Source: Wenzhouxiangella sp042310355 (lineage in GTDB: Bacteria > Pseudomonadota > Gammaproteobacteria > Xanthomonadales > Wenzhouxiangellaceae). From it: 64,000 bases of DNA. Under the pieces are notes generated by a model. It did not search any database and had not been told where the DNA came from. It saw nothing but the letters and a program-made list of their open reading frames with translations. Position numbers and translations under genes: made by a program. Positions 1 through 10,982 of this stretch are shown here, one piece after another (position 1 is the first letter of the stretch; each line of letters starts with the position of its first letter). The stretch is from the NCBI RefSeq assembly GCF_042310355.1, contig NZ_JBHJMR010000012.1, positions 1-64,000 on the forward strand, read 5' to 3'.

Positions 1-350
1 ACTCAACGCCGCAGGCGGGCGCGTCCGAATCTCCCGAAGGGCTCGCTGTGAAGCGTCCGTGGACTGCGTTCTCGGCGCTTGATGTAGCACCACTACACCT
101 GCGCGCCGACGCCTTGCCACGAACGCTTCACAGCGAGCTGAGCCTCGGTTCAACCCTGTTCTCGTGGGTCGGTCGCGAATGACAAAAGTGAGTCGCCGCA
201 AGACCCCGCGAAGCGGGCCCGGGCGAAACAGATTTTGACTTGTCGAGGCCACCGCACCGCCCGGTGGCGCCAGCCCAGCCACCACCCAAAGGCGTCAAGA
301 GCCAGGATTCAGAGCGACTCCGAGAAGCGCCCTGATCCCCGACCCCGCCT
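1..350. other. Gene-free stretch at left edge
   Basis: No convincing coding region is present before the 3' end of gcvT at 351. Short open frames here are GC-driven and lack a ribosome site or recognisable product. The only structure seen is the hairpin repeat at 41-138 and a small CCCGCGAAGCGGG hairpin near 206-218. Confidence 0.6.
41..138. repeat. Hairpin repeat with 22-bp arms
   Basis: The left arm at 41-62 begins GCTCGCTGTGAAGCGT and pairs with 117-138; the outer 16 bp are perfect and the inner six contain one mismatch. The reverse complement of the central part (63-116) resembles the core of the MITE at 39283-39545: both contain GCAAGGCG, then TAGTGG followed by GCTAC and a TCAAGC stretch. 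This suggests a shared intergenic repeat module. No coding capacity. Confidence 0.65.
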
Positions 351-1424
351 TCAGACCCGCACCTTCCCCTGCCGAACAAACGGCGGCTTGACCACGCGGG
401 CGCTGAGCTTGCGTCCGCGCAGCTCGACTTCGACCTCGTCGAATTCACCGGCGGGAATGCGCGCCAGGGCGACCGGACACTGCGTGGTCGGTCCGAACAC
501 CCCGCTGGTCACCTGCCCTTCGCCGGCCGGCGTATGCACTACCGCGCCGGTTCGCGGGATGCCGCCGCGGCCGAGCACCAGCCCGACCATCTGACGGGAA
601 ACACCCGCTTCCTTCTGCCGCTCGAGCGCCGTGCGGCCGATGAAATCGCGATCTTCGGGCTCGAAGGCCACGGTCCAGCCCAGGTTGGACTCCAGCGGCG
701 TGGTCGTGGTGTCCATGTCCTGGCCGTAAAGGTTGAGCCCGGCTTCCAGGCGCAGGCTGTCGCGCGCGCCCAGGCCGCAGGGCTGAACGCCGGCATCGAG
801 CAGCGCATTCCAGAATCGTTCGGCCTCGCCGGCCGGCAGCAGCACCTCGAATCCGTCCTCGCCGGTATAGCCGGTGCGGGCGATGAAGTAATCGCCGTGG
901 CTGGTGGCGCGGAAGGGCTTGAGCGACTCGGCCTCGCGCGCGCCCAGGATATCGATGACTTTCTCGCGCGCATCGGGTCCCTGGACGGCAATCATCGCCA
1001 GGTCGTCGCGCTCGACGATCTCGACGTCGAAAGCGCCGGCGACGCGGCGCATCCAGGCCAGGTCGTTTTCGCGCGTGGCCGCGTTGACCACCGTGCGATA
1101 GAACTGCTCGTCGAGCCAGTAGGTAATCAGGTCGTCGATCACCCCGCCGTTTTCATCCAGCATGCAGCCGTAGAGCGCCCGGCCCTTGTCAGCCAGCTTG
1201 GCGACATCGTTGGCCAGCAGGTGGCGCAGGAAATCGCGCGCGTCGCCGCCGTGAATGTCGACGACCGTCATGTGCGAGACATCGAACATACCGGCGGCCT
1301 CGCGCACGGCCTTGTGCTCTTCCATCTGCGAGCCGTAGTGGATGGGCAGTTCCCAGCCGGCGAAATCGACCATCTTGCCGCCGGCGGCAACGTGGGCGGC
1401 GTGAAGCGGGGTTTTCGAACTCAT
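351..1424 (-). CDS. gcvT: Aminomethyltransferase (glycine cleavage T protein)
   Basis: 357 residues, the normal length for GcvT. The protein transfers the aminomethyl carbon from lipoyl GcvH to tetrahydrofolate, releasing ammonia, in the cytoplasmic glycine cleavage system. The N-terminus (KTPLHAAHVAAGGKMVDFAG) and the following MFDVSHM motif are typical, as is the ARDSLRLEAGLNLYGQDMD segment of the folate-binding fold and the C-terminal barrel domain. The start gives the standard family N-terminus. It follows the iron permease gene by 33 bases on the same strand. gcvH and gcvP are not in the window, and no glycine riboswitch is visible upstream. Confidence 0.96.
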   Translation of the reverse strand: MSSKTPLHAAHVAAGGKMVDFAGWELPIHYGSQMEEHKAVREAAGMFDVSHMTVVDIHGGDARDFLRHLLANDVAKLADKGRALYGCMLDENGGVIDDLITYWLDEQFYRTVVNAATRENDLAWMRRVAGAFDVEIVERDDLAMIAVQGPDAREKVIDILGAREAESLKPFRATSHGDYFIARTGYTGEDGFEVLLPAGEAERFWNALLDAGVQPCGLGARDSLRLEAGLNLYGQDMDTTTTPLESNLGWTVAFEPEDRDFIGRTALERQKEAGVSRQMVGLVLGRGGIPRTGAVVHTPAGEGQVTSGVFGPTTQCPVALARIPAGEFDEVEVELRGRKLSARVVKPPFVRQGKVRV

Positions 1425-1457
1425 ATCAAGCGGTGCCTGGTCTGAAACAGGCGGGCA

Positions 1458-3065
1458 TTATATCGCCCGCACGCGCCCCGACCGGATCAGAACCGCGACC
1501 GGGATGGCGCCCAGCAGCACCAGCATCAGCGCCGGCACGGCGGCCATCTCCCACTGACCCTCGACGGTGAGTTCGTAAATTCTCACCGCCAGGGTCTCCC
1601 AGCCGAAGGGCCTGAGCATCAGGGTCGCCGGCATTTCCTTGGCGACCTCGACCAGGGCCAGGAGGAAAGCCGTGACGAGCCCCGGCCACAGCAGCGGCAG
1701 GTTGACGCGCCACAGGCGGTACCAGCGCGGCACCGCCAGGCTGCGGGCGACCTCCACGTACTGCGGCCGGATACGCCCCGCCACGCTGTCGAGCGGCCCC
1801 CAGGCCACCCGCAGGAAGCGGATCAGGTAGGCCATGACCAACGCCGCCATACCGCCGGCCAGGGTGGTGCCGGCAAGCCGGTCGAACTGCAGGAAGGCCA
1901 GCATGATCGCCACCGCCAGCACCGTGCCCGGAATGGCGTAGCCCAGGGCCGCCACCTCGCCCAGCAACTGCTGCTTGCGCGTGGTGCGGTAGGTCGCGGC
2001 CAGCAGCACGATGCCCCCGACGACAACCGCCAGGGCCCCGGACAGACCCAGCACCATGGTATTGACCACCACCCGGACCAGGCGCGCATCGAACAGATCC
2101 GACGCCTGGGGCCAGGCCCAGACCAGCAGCTGGATGAGCGGCAGCACGACGCCGACGAGCAGCACGGCCAACTGCAGCGCCGTTGCCAGCCAGCCGCGCG
2201 CGCCGGTCAGCCGGATCCGGTGGCCGGTGGGACGGCGCTCGGCCTGTCTGACCCGACTGCTGCGGCTGAAGCGCTCTACGCCGAGCAGCAGGAACACGAA
2301 CAGCATCAGGATGGAGGCCAGCTGCACGGCGGCGGTGAGATTGAACATGCCCAGCCAGGTGCGGTAGATCGCGGTGGTAAAGGTGTTGAACCCGTAGATC
2401 GAAACCGCGCCGAAGTCGGCCAGCGCCTCCATCAGGGCCAGGGCCAGCCCGGCCACGACGGCCGGTCGCGCCATGGGCAGGCTGATACGAAAGAAGCTGC
2501 GGACCGGACCCTGTCCGAGACTGCGGGAAGCTTCAAAGGCAGCCAGGCCGCCGCCTACAAAGGCCGCCCTGGCCAGCAGGTATACATAGGGGTAGAAGGC
2601 CAGGACCAGGATGAAGAGCACGCCGGCCGGGCGACTCAGCGCCTCGAACAGGGCCGGTGAGTGGCCGAACCATTCACGCCATGCCGTCTGCACGGGTCCG
2701 GCGAAATCGAGCATCCCGAGGTAGATGAAGGCCAGCACGTAGGTCGGGAAGGCCAGCGGCAGGACCAGCAGCGGATCGAGGATGCGCCGCCACGGGTACT
2801 CGCAGCAGGCCGACAGCCAGGCCAGGCCGACGCCGAGTACCGCCACGCCGATGCCCACGACAACCATCATCAGCGCCGTGTGCCCGATCAGGCGGGGGAG
2901 CAGGTAATTCGACAGGTGCTGCCAGATGTCGGGCTGCGGCTGGGACCAGCTGGTCAACAACATCAGCAGCGGGATACCGACCAGCAACAGCAGCGGGCCG
3001 ATCAGCCAGCGCCGATCGGCCCGCGGCCAGAGCCGTTGATGAATGGGCTCAGCGGTAGCCGGCAC
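1458..3065 (-). CDS. Iron(III) ABC transporter permease, FbpB type
   Basis: 535-residue inner-membrane protein with about twelve hydrophobic segments arranged as two fused binding-protein-dependent permease domains, as in FbpB/SfuB/FutB. It would form the channel through which ferric iron delivered by the periplasmic protein is moved in. Its start overlaps the 3' end of the binding-protein gene by 17 bases, so the two are co-transcribed and probably translationally coupled. No ATPase (FbpC-type) gene follows; gcvT comes next, so the ATPase must be encoded elsewhere. Metal specificity is inferred from the partner protein. Confidence 0.9.
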   Translation of the reverse strand: MPATAEPIHQRLWPRADRRWLIGPLLLLVGIPLLMLLTSWSQPQPDIWQHLSNYLLPRLIGHTALMMVVVGIGVAVLGVGLAWLSACCEYPWRRILDPLLVLPLAFPTYVLAFIYLGMLDFAGPVQTAWREWFGHSPALFEALSRPAGVLFILVLAFYPYVYLLARAAFVGGGLAAFEASRSLGQGPVRSFFRISLPMARPAVVAGLALALMEALADFGAVSIYGFNTFTTAIYRTWLGMFNLTAAVQLASILMLFVFLLLGVERFSRSSRVRQAERRPTGHRIRLTGARGWLATALQLAVLLVGVVLPLIQLLVWAWPQASDLFDARLVRVVVNTMVLGLSGALAVVVGGIVLLAATYRTTRKQQLLGEVAALGYAIPGTVLAVAIMLAFLQFDRLAGTTLAGGMAALVMAYLIRFLRVAWGPLDSVAGRIRPQYVEVARSLAVPRWYRLWRVNLPLLWPGLVTAFLLALVEVAKEMPATLMLRPFGWETLAVRIYELTVEGQWEMAAVPALMLVLLGAIPVAVLIRSGRVRAI

Positions 3066-4125
3066 GATCCATCAGACGCACGGCCCAAGCCTGACGCTCG
3101 CCGGCGATCTGCAGCGGCGTGTCATCGGCACGAAAGTCACCCCATTCCTTGACGATGCCTCGAGGCTCGACGTCCGGATTGACCGGAAACTCCAGGTTGT
3201 TCTGCGCGAACTCGGCCTGGGCATCGTCCGATGCAAGCCACTCGAGCAGGGCCCGGGCCGCCTCCGGATGCGGCGCATGCCGCGTCACGCCGGCGCCGGA
3301 GATATTGACGTGTGTGCCGGTGCTGCCCTGGTTGGCCCAGAACAGCGAGACCGGATAATCGGCGTCCTCGGCGAGCTTGCGGCCCAGGTAGTAGGTGTTG
3401 ACGATGCCCACATCGCACTGCCCGGCCTCGACCGCCTCGATCAGGCGCGTGTCGGAGGAAAACGGTTCCGTGGCCAGGTTGTCGACCCAGCCGCGCACGA
3501 TCTCCTCGGTTCGCTCCTCGCCGTGATGCTCGATCAGCATGGCCACCAGGGACTGGTTGTAGACCTTCTGCGAGGTGCGCAGACAAAGCCGTCCCGCCCA
3601 ATCCTCGTCCGCGAGAGCCTCGTAGCTGGATAGCTCGTCGGCCTCGACGCGCTCGGGGTGGTAGACGATGGTTCGGGCGCGCACCGACAGGCCGAACCAG
3701 CGACCCTGGTCATCGCGCAGGGCCTCGGGCACGGCCGCATCCAGGGCCGCCGAGTCGATCGATCGCAACAGTCCGCGCTCCGCGGCGTGCCACAGGTTGC
3801 CGGCATCGACGGTCATGAACACATCGGCCACGGTTTCGCCGCCTTCGGCGTCGAGGCGCTCGATCAGGGCCGCCTCGCTGTCGTTGATGTAGTCGACCTG
3901 GGTCCCGGTCTGTTCGGTGTAGCGGTCGAAAAGCGGCTCGATCAGGTGCGGCTGACGCGAGGTGTAGACGACCAGCCGGCCCGGTTCGCCGGCTGCGGCT
4001 TGCTCGGCCCCGGACGAGTCCATCGACGTCGTTTCTGACGGGCCCGACTCGGCGGCGCTGTCGGATTCGTCAGGACTGCAGGCAGCCAGCGAGGCCAGCA
4101 ACAGGACGGAAAACAGGATACGCAT
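3049..4125 (-). CDS. Iron(III)-binding lipoprotein, FbpA/FutA type
   Basis: 358 residues. The N-terminus is a lipoprotein signal (LLLASLAACS, cysteine at about residue 16), followed by a serine/glutamate-rich linker and a type-2 periplasmic binding domain starting at RLVVYTSRQPHL. The NTYYLGRK segment carries the adjacent tyrosines that bind iron in this family. It should capture ferric iron in the periplasm and hand it to the permease overlapping it downstream. The lipid anchor, instead of a free periplasmic form, is a local variation. A candidate Fur box lies just upstream (4163-4181). Ferric iron is the likeliest ligand, though related proteins exist for other metals. Confidence 0.9.
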   Translation of the reverse strand: MRILFSVLLLASLAACSPDESDSAAESGPSETTSMDSSGAEQAAAGEPGRLVVYTSRQPHLIEPLFDRYTEQTGTQVDYINDSEAALIERLDAEGGETVADVFMTVDAGNLWHAAERGLLRSIDSAALDAAVPEALRDDQGRWFGLSVRARTIVYHPERVEADELSSYEALADEDWAGRLCLRTSQKVYNQSLVAMLIEHHGEERTEEIVRGWVDNLATEPFSSDTRLIEAVEAGQCDVGIVNTYYLGRKLAEDADYPVSLFWANQGSTGTHVNISGAGVTRHAPHPEAARALLEWLASDDAQAEFAQNNLEFPVNPDVEPRGIVKEWGDFRADDTPLQIAGERQAWAVRLMDRAGYR

Positions 4126-4162
4126 GGGTCTGGTTTACTCGATTGCGAAACGGATAGTTAAT

Positions 4163-4181
4163 TTTACTGATAACCATTTGC
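4163..4181 (-). promoter_or_regulatory. Candidate Fur box upstream of iron-binding lipoprotein
   Basis: Read on the minus strand the 19 bases are GCAAATGGTTATCAGTAAA, matching the Fur consensus at 12 of 19 positions by eye, including the central ATCA. It lies 38 bases upstream of the start codon in an AT-rich patch between eno and the iron-binding gene, where an iron-repressed promoter would be expected. Confidence 0.45.
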
Positions 4182-4226
4182 ATTTACAAGCTGCATGCGC
4201 CAGTCACTCCAGAAGCTAGCGGAGAA

Positions 4227-5519
<1,293 letters not shown>

Positions 5520-5540
5520 TCAAAAACCTTTAATTCTTTT

Positions 5541-5695
5541 GTCCACAGATGAACACAGATAAACACAGATTTAAAAAAGCTTTCTAGAGCGACATGCAAC
5601 ACTTCACTGGCGCGAGCCTCAGTACGCCACAATCATCACCCGACAACCCAGTTTCTTGTTCTTTTATCTGTGTTTATCTGTGTTCATCTGTGGAC
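5541..5695. repeat. Inverted repeat made of CACAGAT decamers
   Basis: Two perfect 30-bp arms (5541-5570 and 5666-5695) in opposite orientation are separated by 95 bases. Each arm is three tandem decamers ending in ACAGAT (GTCCACAGAT, GAACACAGAT, AAACACAGAT). The element fills the gap between kdsA and eno and could fold into a long hairpin in the transcript, so it may act as a terminator or stabilising structure between the two genes. It has no coding capacity. Confidence 0.85.
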
Positions 5696-5704
5696 AATTA
5701 TTTT

Positions 5705-6519
5705 TCAAAGAGGAGACTGTTTCACGACTCGATCGATGGCGACGAGTTGTTCGAGCAGGGCTTCCATGTCGGACAGGTACATCGAGTTGGGACCGTCGCA
5801 CAGGGCTTCATCGGGATTCGGGTGCGTTTCGCAGAAGATGCCGGCCACGCCGGCGCCGACGGCCGCCCGTGCCAGGGTCGGGATGTGCTCTCGCGCACCA
5901 CCGGAGGACTCGCCCTGCCCGCCCGGCAGCTGCACCGAGTGGGTGGCGTCGAAAACGACCGGGCAGCCGGTCTCACGCATGATCGCCAGCGAGCGCATGT
6001 CGACCACCAGGTTGTTGTAGCCGAACATGTAGCCGCGCTCGCACACCATCAGCTGTTCGTTGCCGACCTCGCGCGCCTTCTCGACCACCTTGCTCATTTC
6101 CCAGGGCGAGAGGAACTGGCCCTTCTTGATGTTGACCGGCTTGCCGGCGCGTGCGACGCGCTGGATGAAATTGGTCTGGCGACACAGAAAAGCGGGTGTT
6201 TGCAGCACGTCGGCCACGGCGGCGACCTCGTCGATCGGCGTGTCCTCGTGCACGTCGGTCACCACCGGCACACCGATCTGCGACTGCACCGCCTGGAGAA
6301 TCTTCAGGCCGGCCTCCATCCCCGGGCCGCGGTAGCTCTTGACCGAGGTGCGGTTGGCCTTGTCGAAAGAGCCCTTGAACACGTAGGGAACCCCCAGGCG
6401 ATCGGTCACTTCCTTGAGGTGCCCGGCCACTTCCAAACACATCGCTTCCGACTCCAGGGTGTCGGGGCCGGCCAGCAGGAACAGCGGCTGATCGAGGCCG
6501 ACTTCGGATCCGGCGAGCT

Positions 6520-6523
<4 letters not shown>
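5705..6523 (-). CDS. kdsA: 3-deoxy-D-manno-octulosonate-8-phosphate synthase
   Basis: 272 residues. KdsA condenses phosphoenolpyruvate with arabinose 5-phosphate to make KDO-8-phosphate for the lipopolysaccharide inner core. Typical motifs: LAGPDTLESEAM near the N-terminus, FKGSFDKANRTS, GVPVVTDVHE, the substrate loop around LCRQTNFIQ, and FDATHSVQLPGG. The chosen ATG overlaps the pyrG stop codon as ATGA and gives the family N-terminus; the frame stays open further upstream but only as a shadow of pyrG. Coupling of pyrG, kdsA and nearby eno is common in proteobacteria. Confidence 0.97.
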
Positions 6524-8175
<1,652 letters not shown>

Positions 8176-8252
8176 GCCCGGACATCCGTGCTGCAGTGAA
8201 TCCGGGAGAGCATTGTAACCGATATCCGGGGAAAAGCCCCCTTTCGAGGGAG

Positions 8253-8375
8253 AATGACCAAGTTCCAAATTCCAATTTTCAAACAATGATCAAATTCCAA
8301 TGATCGAATGACCCAAACCGCAGCCGGCTGCGAAGCCAGTCGGGGCAGTTTCGGTCATTAGATCATTCGGTCATT
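8253..8375. repeat. AATGAYC inverted repeat cluster
   Basis: Four copies of AATGACC/AATGATC occur on the left (8253, 8285, 8299, 8307) and three inverted copies (GGTCATT/GATCATT at 8353, 8361 and 8369) on the right, around a GC-rich centre. The left side also carries AAATTCCAA spacers. It lies between pgeF and pyrG and can form a long imperfect hairpin. Looser TCATTCG-type copies appear near 13131-13150 and 51690-51715. Confidence 0.65.
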
Positions 8376-8400
8376 GGTCCATCCCGAACGACCACCGCAG

Positions 8401-9120
8401 CTACTCCTTCAGCCAAACCACCGACACCATCCGCCCGGTCTTCCCGTCGCGCCGGAAGGAATAGAAAGCGCCCGCCTCCTCGAAAGTACAGCGCCGACTG
8501 TCGAACACCGCCACGCCGGCCGCGCGCAGTTGATGGGCCGCGATCCACTTGAGGTCGGCGCGCCAGCGGCCGCCGTCGAACTGGAAGGCCGCGGCCAGCA
8601 GGGGATCGCGATCGACGAAGGCCGAACGCACATCGTCGCCCACCTGGTAACAGCGGCCGCAGATACCCGGCCCGATCCAGGCCAGCAACTCGCCGCCGTC
8701 GCCCGGCAGCGCCGAGAGCGTTCGGGGAATGATGCCGGCGGCAAGCGAGCGCCAGCCGCCGTGAACGCCGGCGACAATCGTCGCATCGCGATTGGCCAGC
8801 AGGATGGGCAGGCAATCGGCGGCCTGGATCGCGACCACCTCGCCGGGCCGGTCGGTCCAGGCCGCGTCGGCCTCGATTCCCGTTTTCCACTCGGCCAGGT
8901 GGATCACGCGGCGGCCGTGCACCTGCTTCAACCATCGGGGCTCGGCCGGCAACTCGGCGGTCAGCCGGGCGCGATTGCTCGCCACGGCACCGGCATCATC
9001 GCCGCTGTTGGCACCGATGTTCATCGACGCCCAGGCGCCTTCACTCACCCCGCCGCGGCGCGTGGTGCAAAAGGCGGCGACCCGATCATCGCCGGGCCAG
9101 TTCGGCTCAACGCGTTGCAT
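8401..9120 (-). CDS. pgeF: Purine nucleoside phosphorylase / polyphenol-oxidase-fold protein
   Basis: 239 residues of the YfiH/LACC1 family. Family members act as purine nucleoside phosphorylase and adenosine deaminase, and PgeF has been linked to editing of mis-incorporated amino acids in peptidoglycan precursors. Zinc-site residues are visible as the histidine in KQVHGRRV, the cysteine in QAADCLPIL and the histidine in GVHGGWRSL. The start overlaps the 3' end of rluD by 14 bases, the usual rluD-pgeF arrangement. Confidence 0.93.
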   Translation of the reverse strand: MQRVEPNWPGDDRVAAFCTTRRGGVSEGAWASMNIGANSGDDAGAVASNRARLTAELPAEPRWLKQVHGRRVIHLAEWKTGIEADAAWTDRPGEVVAIQAADCLPILLANRDATIVAGVHGGWRSLAAGIIPRTLSALPGDGGELLAWIGPGICGRCYQVGDDVRSAFVDRDPLLAAAFQFDGGRWRADLKWIAAHQLRAAGVAVFDSRRCTFEEAGAFYSFRRDGKTGRMVSVVWLKE

Positions 9121-10057
9121 CGTCCCTCAGCAGCTCGATCAGGCGCTGCATGTCATCGGGCACGGGGGCCGAAGCCGTGACCTGTCGTGATGTTTCGGGA
9201 TGGGCAAAACTCAGCTCGCAGGCATGCAGCGCCTGGCGCGGAAAGCGCTGCCAGGCCGTACGCTGCGCCTCGCTCAGCCCTGCCGGCGCACCGCGCTTGC
9301 CGTAGACGGAATCCCCGATGATGGGCTGGCGGATATGCGCCATGTGGACGCGGATCTGGTGGGTGCGGCCGGTTTCGAGTTCGACGTCGAGCAGGGTGGC
9401 GCCCTTGAGCCGCTGCGCCACCCGGTAGTGGGTGACCGCGCGCCGGCCGTCGCGGCGCACGACCTGGCGCCGGCGATCGACGGGATGCCGGCCGAGCGGC
9501 TCGTCGACCGTGCCCCCGGCGATCATCTCGCCCCAGACCAGGGCGCGGTAGCGGCGCTTGATCTCGCGGCGCTTCAATGCCGCCACCAGGTACTTGTGGC
9601 TGGCGGTCGTACGCGCGATTAGCAGGCAACCGCTGGTGTCCTTGTCGAGCCGATGCACCAGTCCCGCACGCGGCAGCGGGGCCAGGTCGGGGTCGTAGTG
9701 CAGCAGGGCGTTGACCAGGGTGCCGTCAGGGTTGCCCGACCCCGGATGCACCACCAGGCCGGGCGGCTTGTTGATCACCAGGAAGGCCGGGTCGTCGACC
9801 AGCACATCGAGTTCGATCGCCTGGGGCTCGAGCTGGGCGTGCGGAGCCAGTTCAGCATCCAGGGCAACCCGCTCGCCGCCGGAAAGACGCAGCCTGGGCT
9901 TGACCGCCGTGCCGTCGACGCGCACCAGCCCGTCGCGGATCCAGTCGGCGATCCGGCTCCTGGAAAATTCCGGCCAGAGCTCGGCAAGCACCGCGTCGAG
10001 GCGCTTTCCGGCATGCGTCGGTTCGATTTGATCCTGTTTCTGTACTCGGGTCGTCAT
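9107..10057 (-). CDS. rluD: 23S rRNA pseudouridine(1911/1915/1917) synthase
   Basis: 316 residues. An N-terminal S4 RNA-binding domain (AGKRLDAVLAELWPEFSRSR onwards) precedes a pseudouridine synthase domain with the catalytic aspartate in HRLDKDTSG. RluD modifies helix 69 of 23S rRNA. The ATG at 10057 is chosen because the family N-terminus begins shortly before the S4 domain; an upstream in-frame start at 10132 would add unlikely residues. It diverges from bamD across an 84-base gap, a conserved arrangement. Confidence 0.95.
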   Translation of the reverse strand: MTTRVQKQDQIEPTHAGKRLDAVLAELWPEFSRSRIADWIRDGLVRVDGTAVKPRLRLSGGERVALDAELAPHAQLEPQAIELDVLVDDPAFLVINKPPGLVVHPGSGNPDGTLVNALLHYDPDLAPLPRAGLVHRLDKDTSGCLLIARTTASHKYLVAALKRREIKRRYRALVWGEMIAGGTVDEPLGRHPVDRRRQVVRRDGRRAVTHYRVAQRLKGATLLDVELETGRTHQIRVHMAHIRQPIIGDSVYGKRGAPAGLSEAQRTAWQRFPRQALHACELSFAHPETSRQVTASAPVPDDMQRLIELLRDDATR

Positions 10058-10141
10058 GATCGGGTGGCCGGCGGACACGATCCGCGCGAGAATGGCATAA
10101 TGGCGCGCCGCAGCGTGCCCTGATTCAAACACGAGATCATT

Positions 10142-10954
10142 ATGCAGAATCCCGCATCAGTCCGTCGCCCATTTCGCACGGCCGTGCTGCTCTTGCTTGC
10201 CGCAGCCTTGCTCGCCCTGGCCGGCTGCAGCCGCGAGAAGGTCGACGACAGCGTACCCGCCGAGGAGCTCTACGAGCGCGCCCACTCCGCCCTGCGCGCC
10301 AAGGCCTGGCCGCAGGCGATCGATCGCTACAAGCAGCTGACCACCCGCTACCCCTTCGGCCGCCACGCCGAACAGGCCCAGCTCGACATGGCCTACGCGC
10401 AGTACAAGGCGGGTTCGACGGAGGAAGCGGTCACCACCCTGGAGCGCTTCATCCGCACCTACCCCACGCACCCCAACGTGGACTACGCCTGGTACCTGAA
10501 GGGGCTGGTCAACTATGATCAGGCCATGGGCTTCCTGCGCCGGATCTTTCCGGGACAGGTGGTCGACCGGGACCAGACCAGCGCCCGCCAGGCCTTCATG
10601 GAGTTCCAGGAACTGATCCGGCGCTTCCCCGAGAGCCGCTACGTCGCCGACGCGCGCCAGCGCATGGTCTTCCTGCGCAACGTGATGGCCGAACAGGACG
10701 TCGTCATCGGCGAATACTACTTCCGCCGCGGGGCCTACATTGCCGCGATCAATCGCGCCCGGCACGTTATCGAAACCTATCCACAGGCACCGGCCAATAT
10801 CGAGGCCCTCGATCTGATGGCGCGCGCCTACTCGCGGCTGGAACTGCCCGAGCTGGCCGCCGACACCCGCCGGGTCATCGAGCACAACTACGGCGATGTC
10901 GAGTTCGAAAGCGACGAACCCGGTTTCTGGCGCAGACTTTGGCCGTTTGACTGA
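10142..10954 (+). CDS. bamD: Outer membrane assembly lipoprotein BamD
   Basis: 270 residues. The signal peptide ends in a lipobox (LALAGCS, cysteine at about residue 29). The mature part is a run of TPR-like helices (AEELYERAHSALRAKAWPQA, KQLTTRYPFGRHAEQAQL and so on), as in BamD/ComL. BamD is an essential periplasm-facing partner of BamA in the machine that folds outer-membrane barrels. It diverges from rluD. TamA and TamB, which act in the related assembly and lipid-transport route, are encoded 8 kb downstream. Confidence 0.95.
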   Translation: MQNPASVRRPFRTAVLLLLAAALLALAGCSREKVDDSVPAEELYERAHSALRAKAWPQAIDRYKQLTTRYPFGRHAEQAQLDMAYAQYKAGSTEEAVTTLERFIRTYPTHPNVDYAWYLKGLVNYDQAMGFLRRIFPGQVVDRDQTSARQAFMEFQELIRRFPESRYVADARQRMVFLRNVMAEQDVVIGEYYFRRGAYIAAINRARHVIETYPQAPANIEALDLMARAYSRLELPELAADTRRVIEHNYGDVEFESDEPGFWRRLWPFD

Positions 10955-10982
10955 CGGCCCGGGCTGTACCGCCCGTCGATCG

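Noticed and set aside
1425..1457. Glycine riboswitch before gcvT
   Set aside because: Only 33 bases separate gcvT from the upstream gene, too few for the aptamer.
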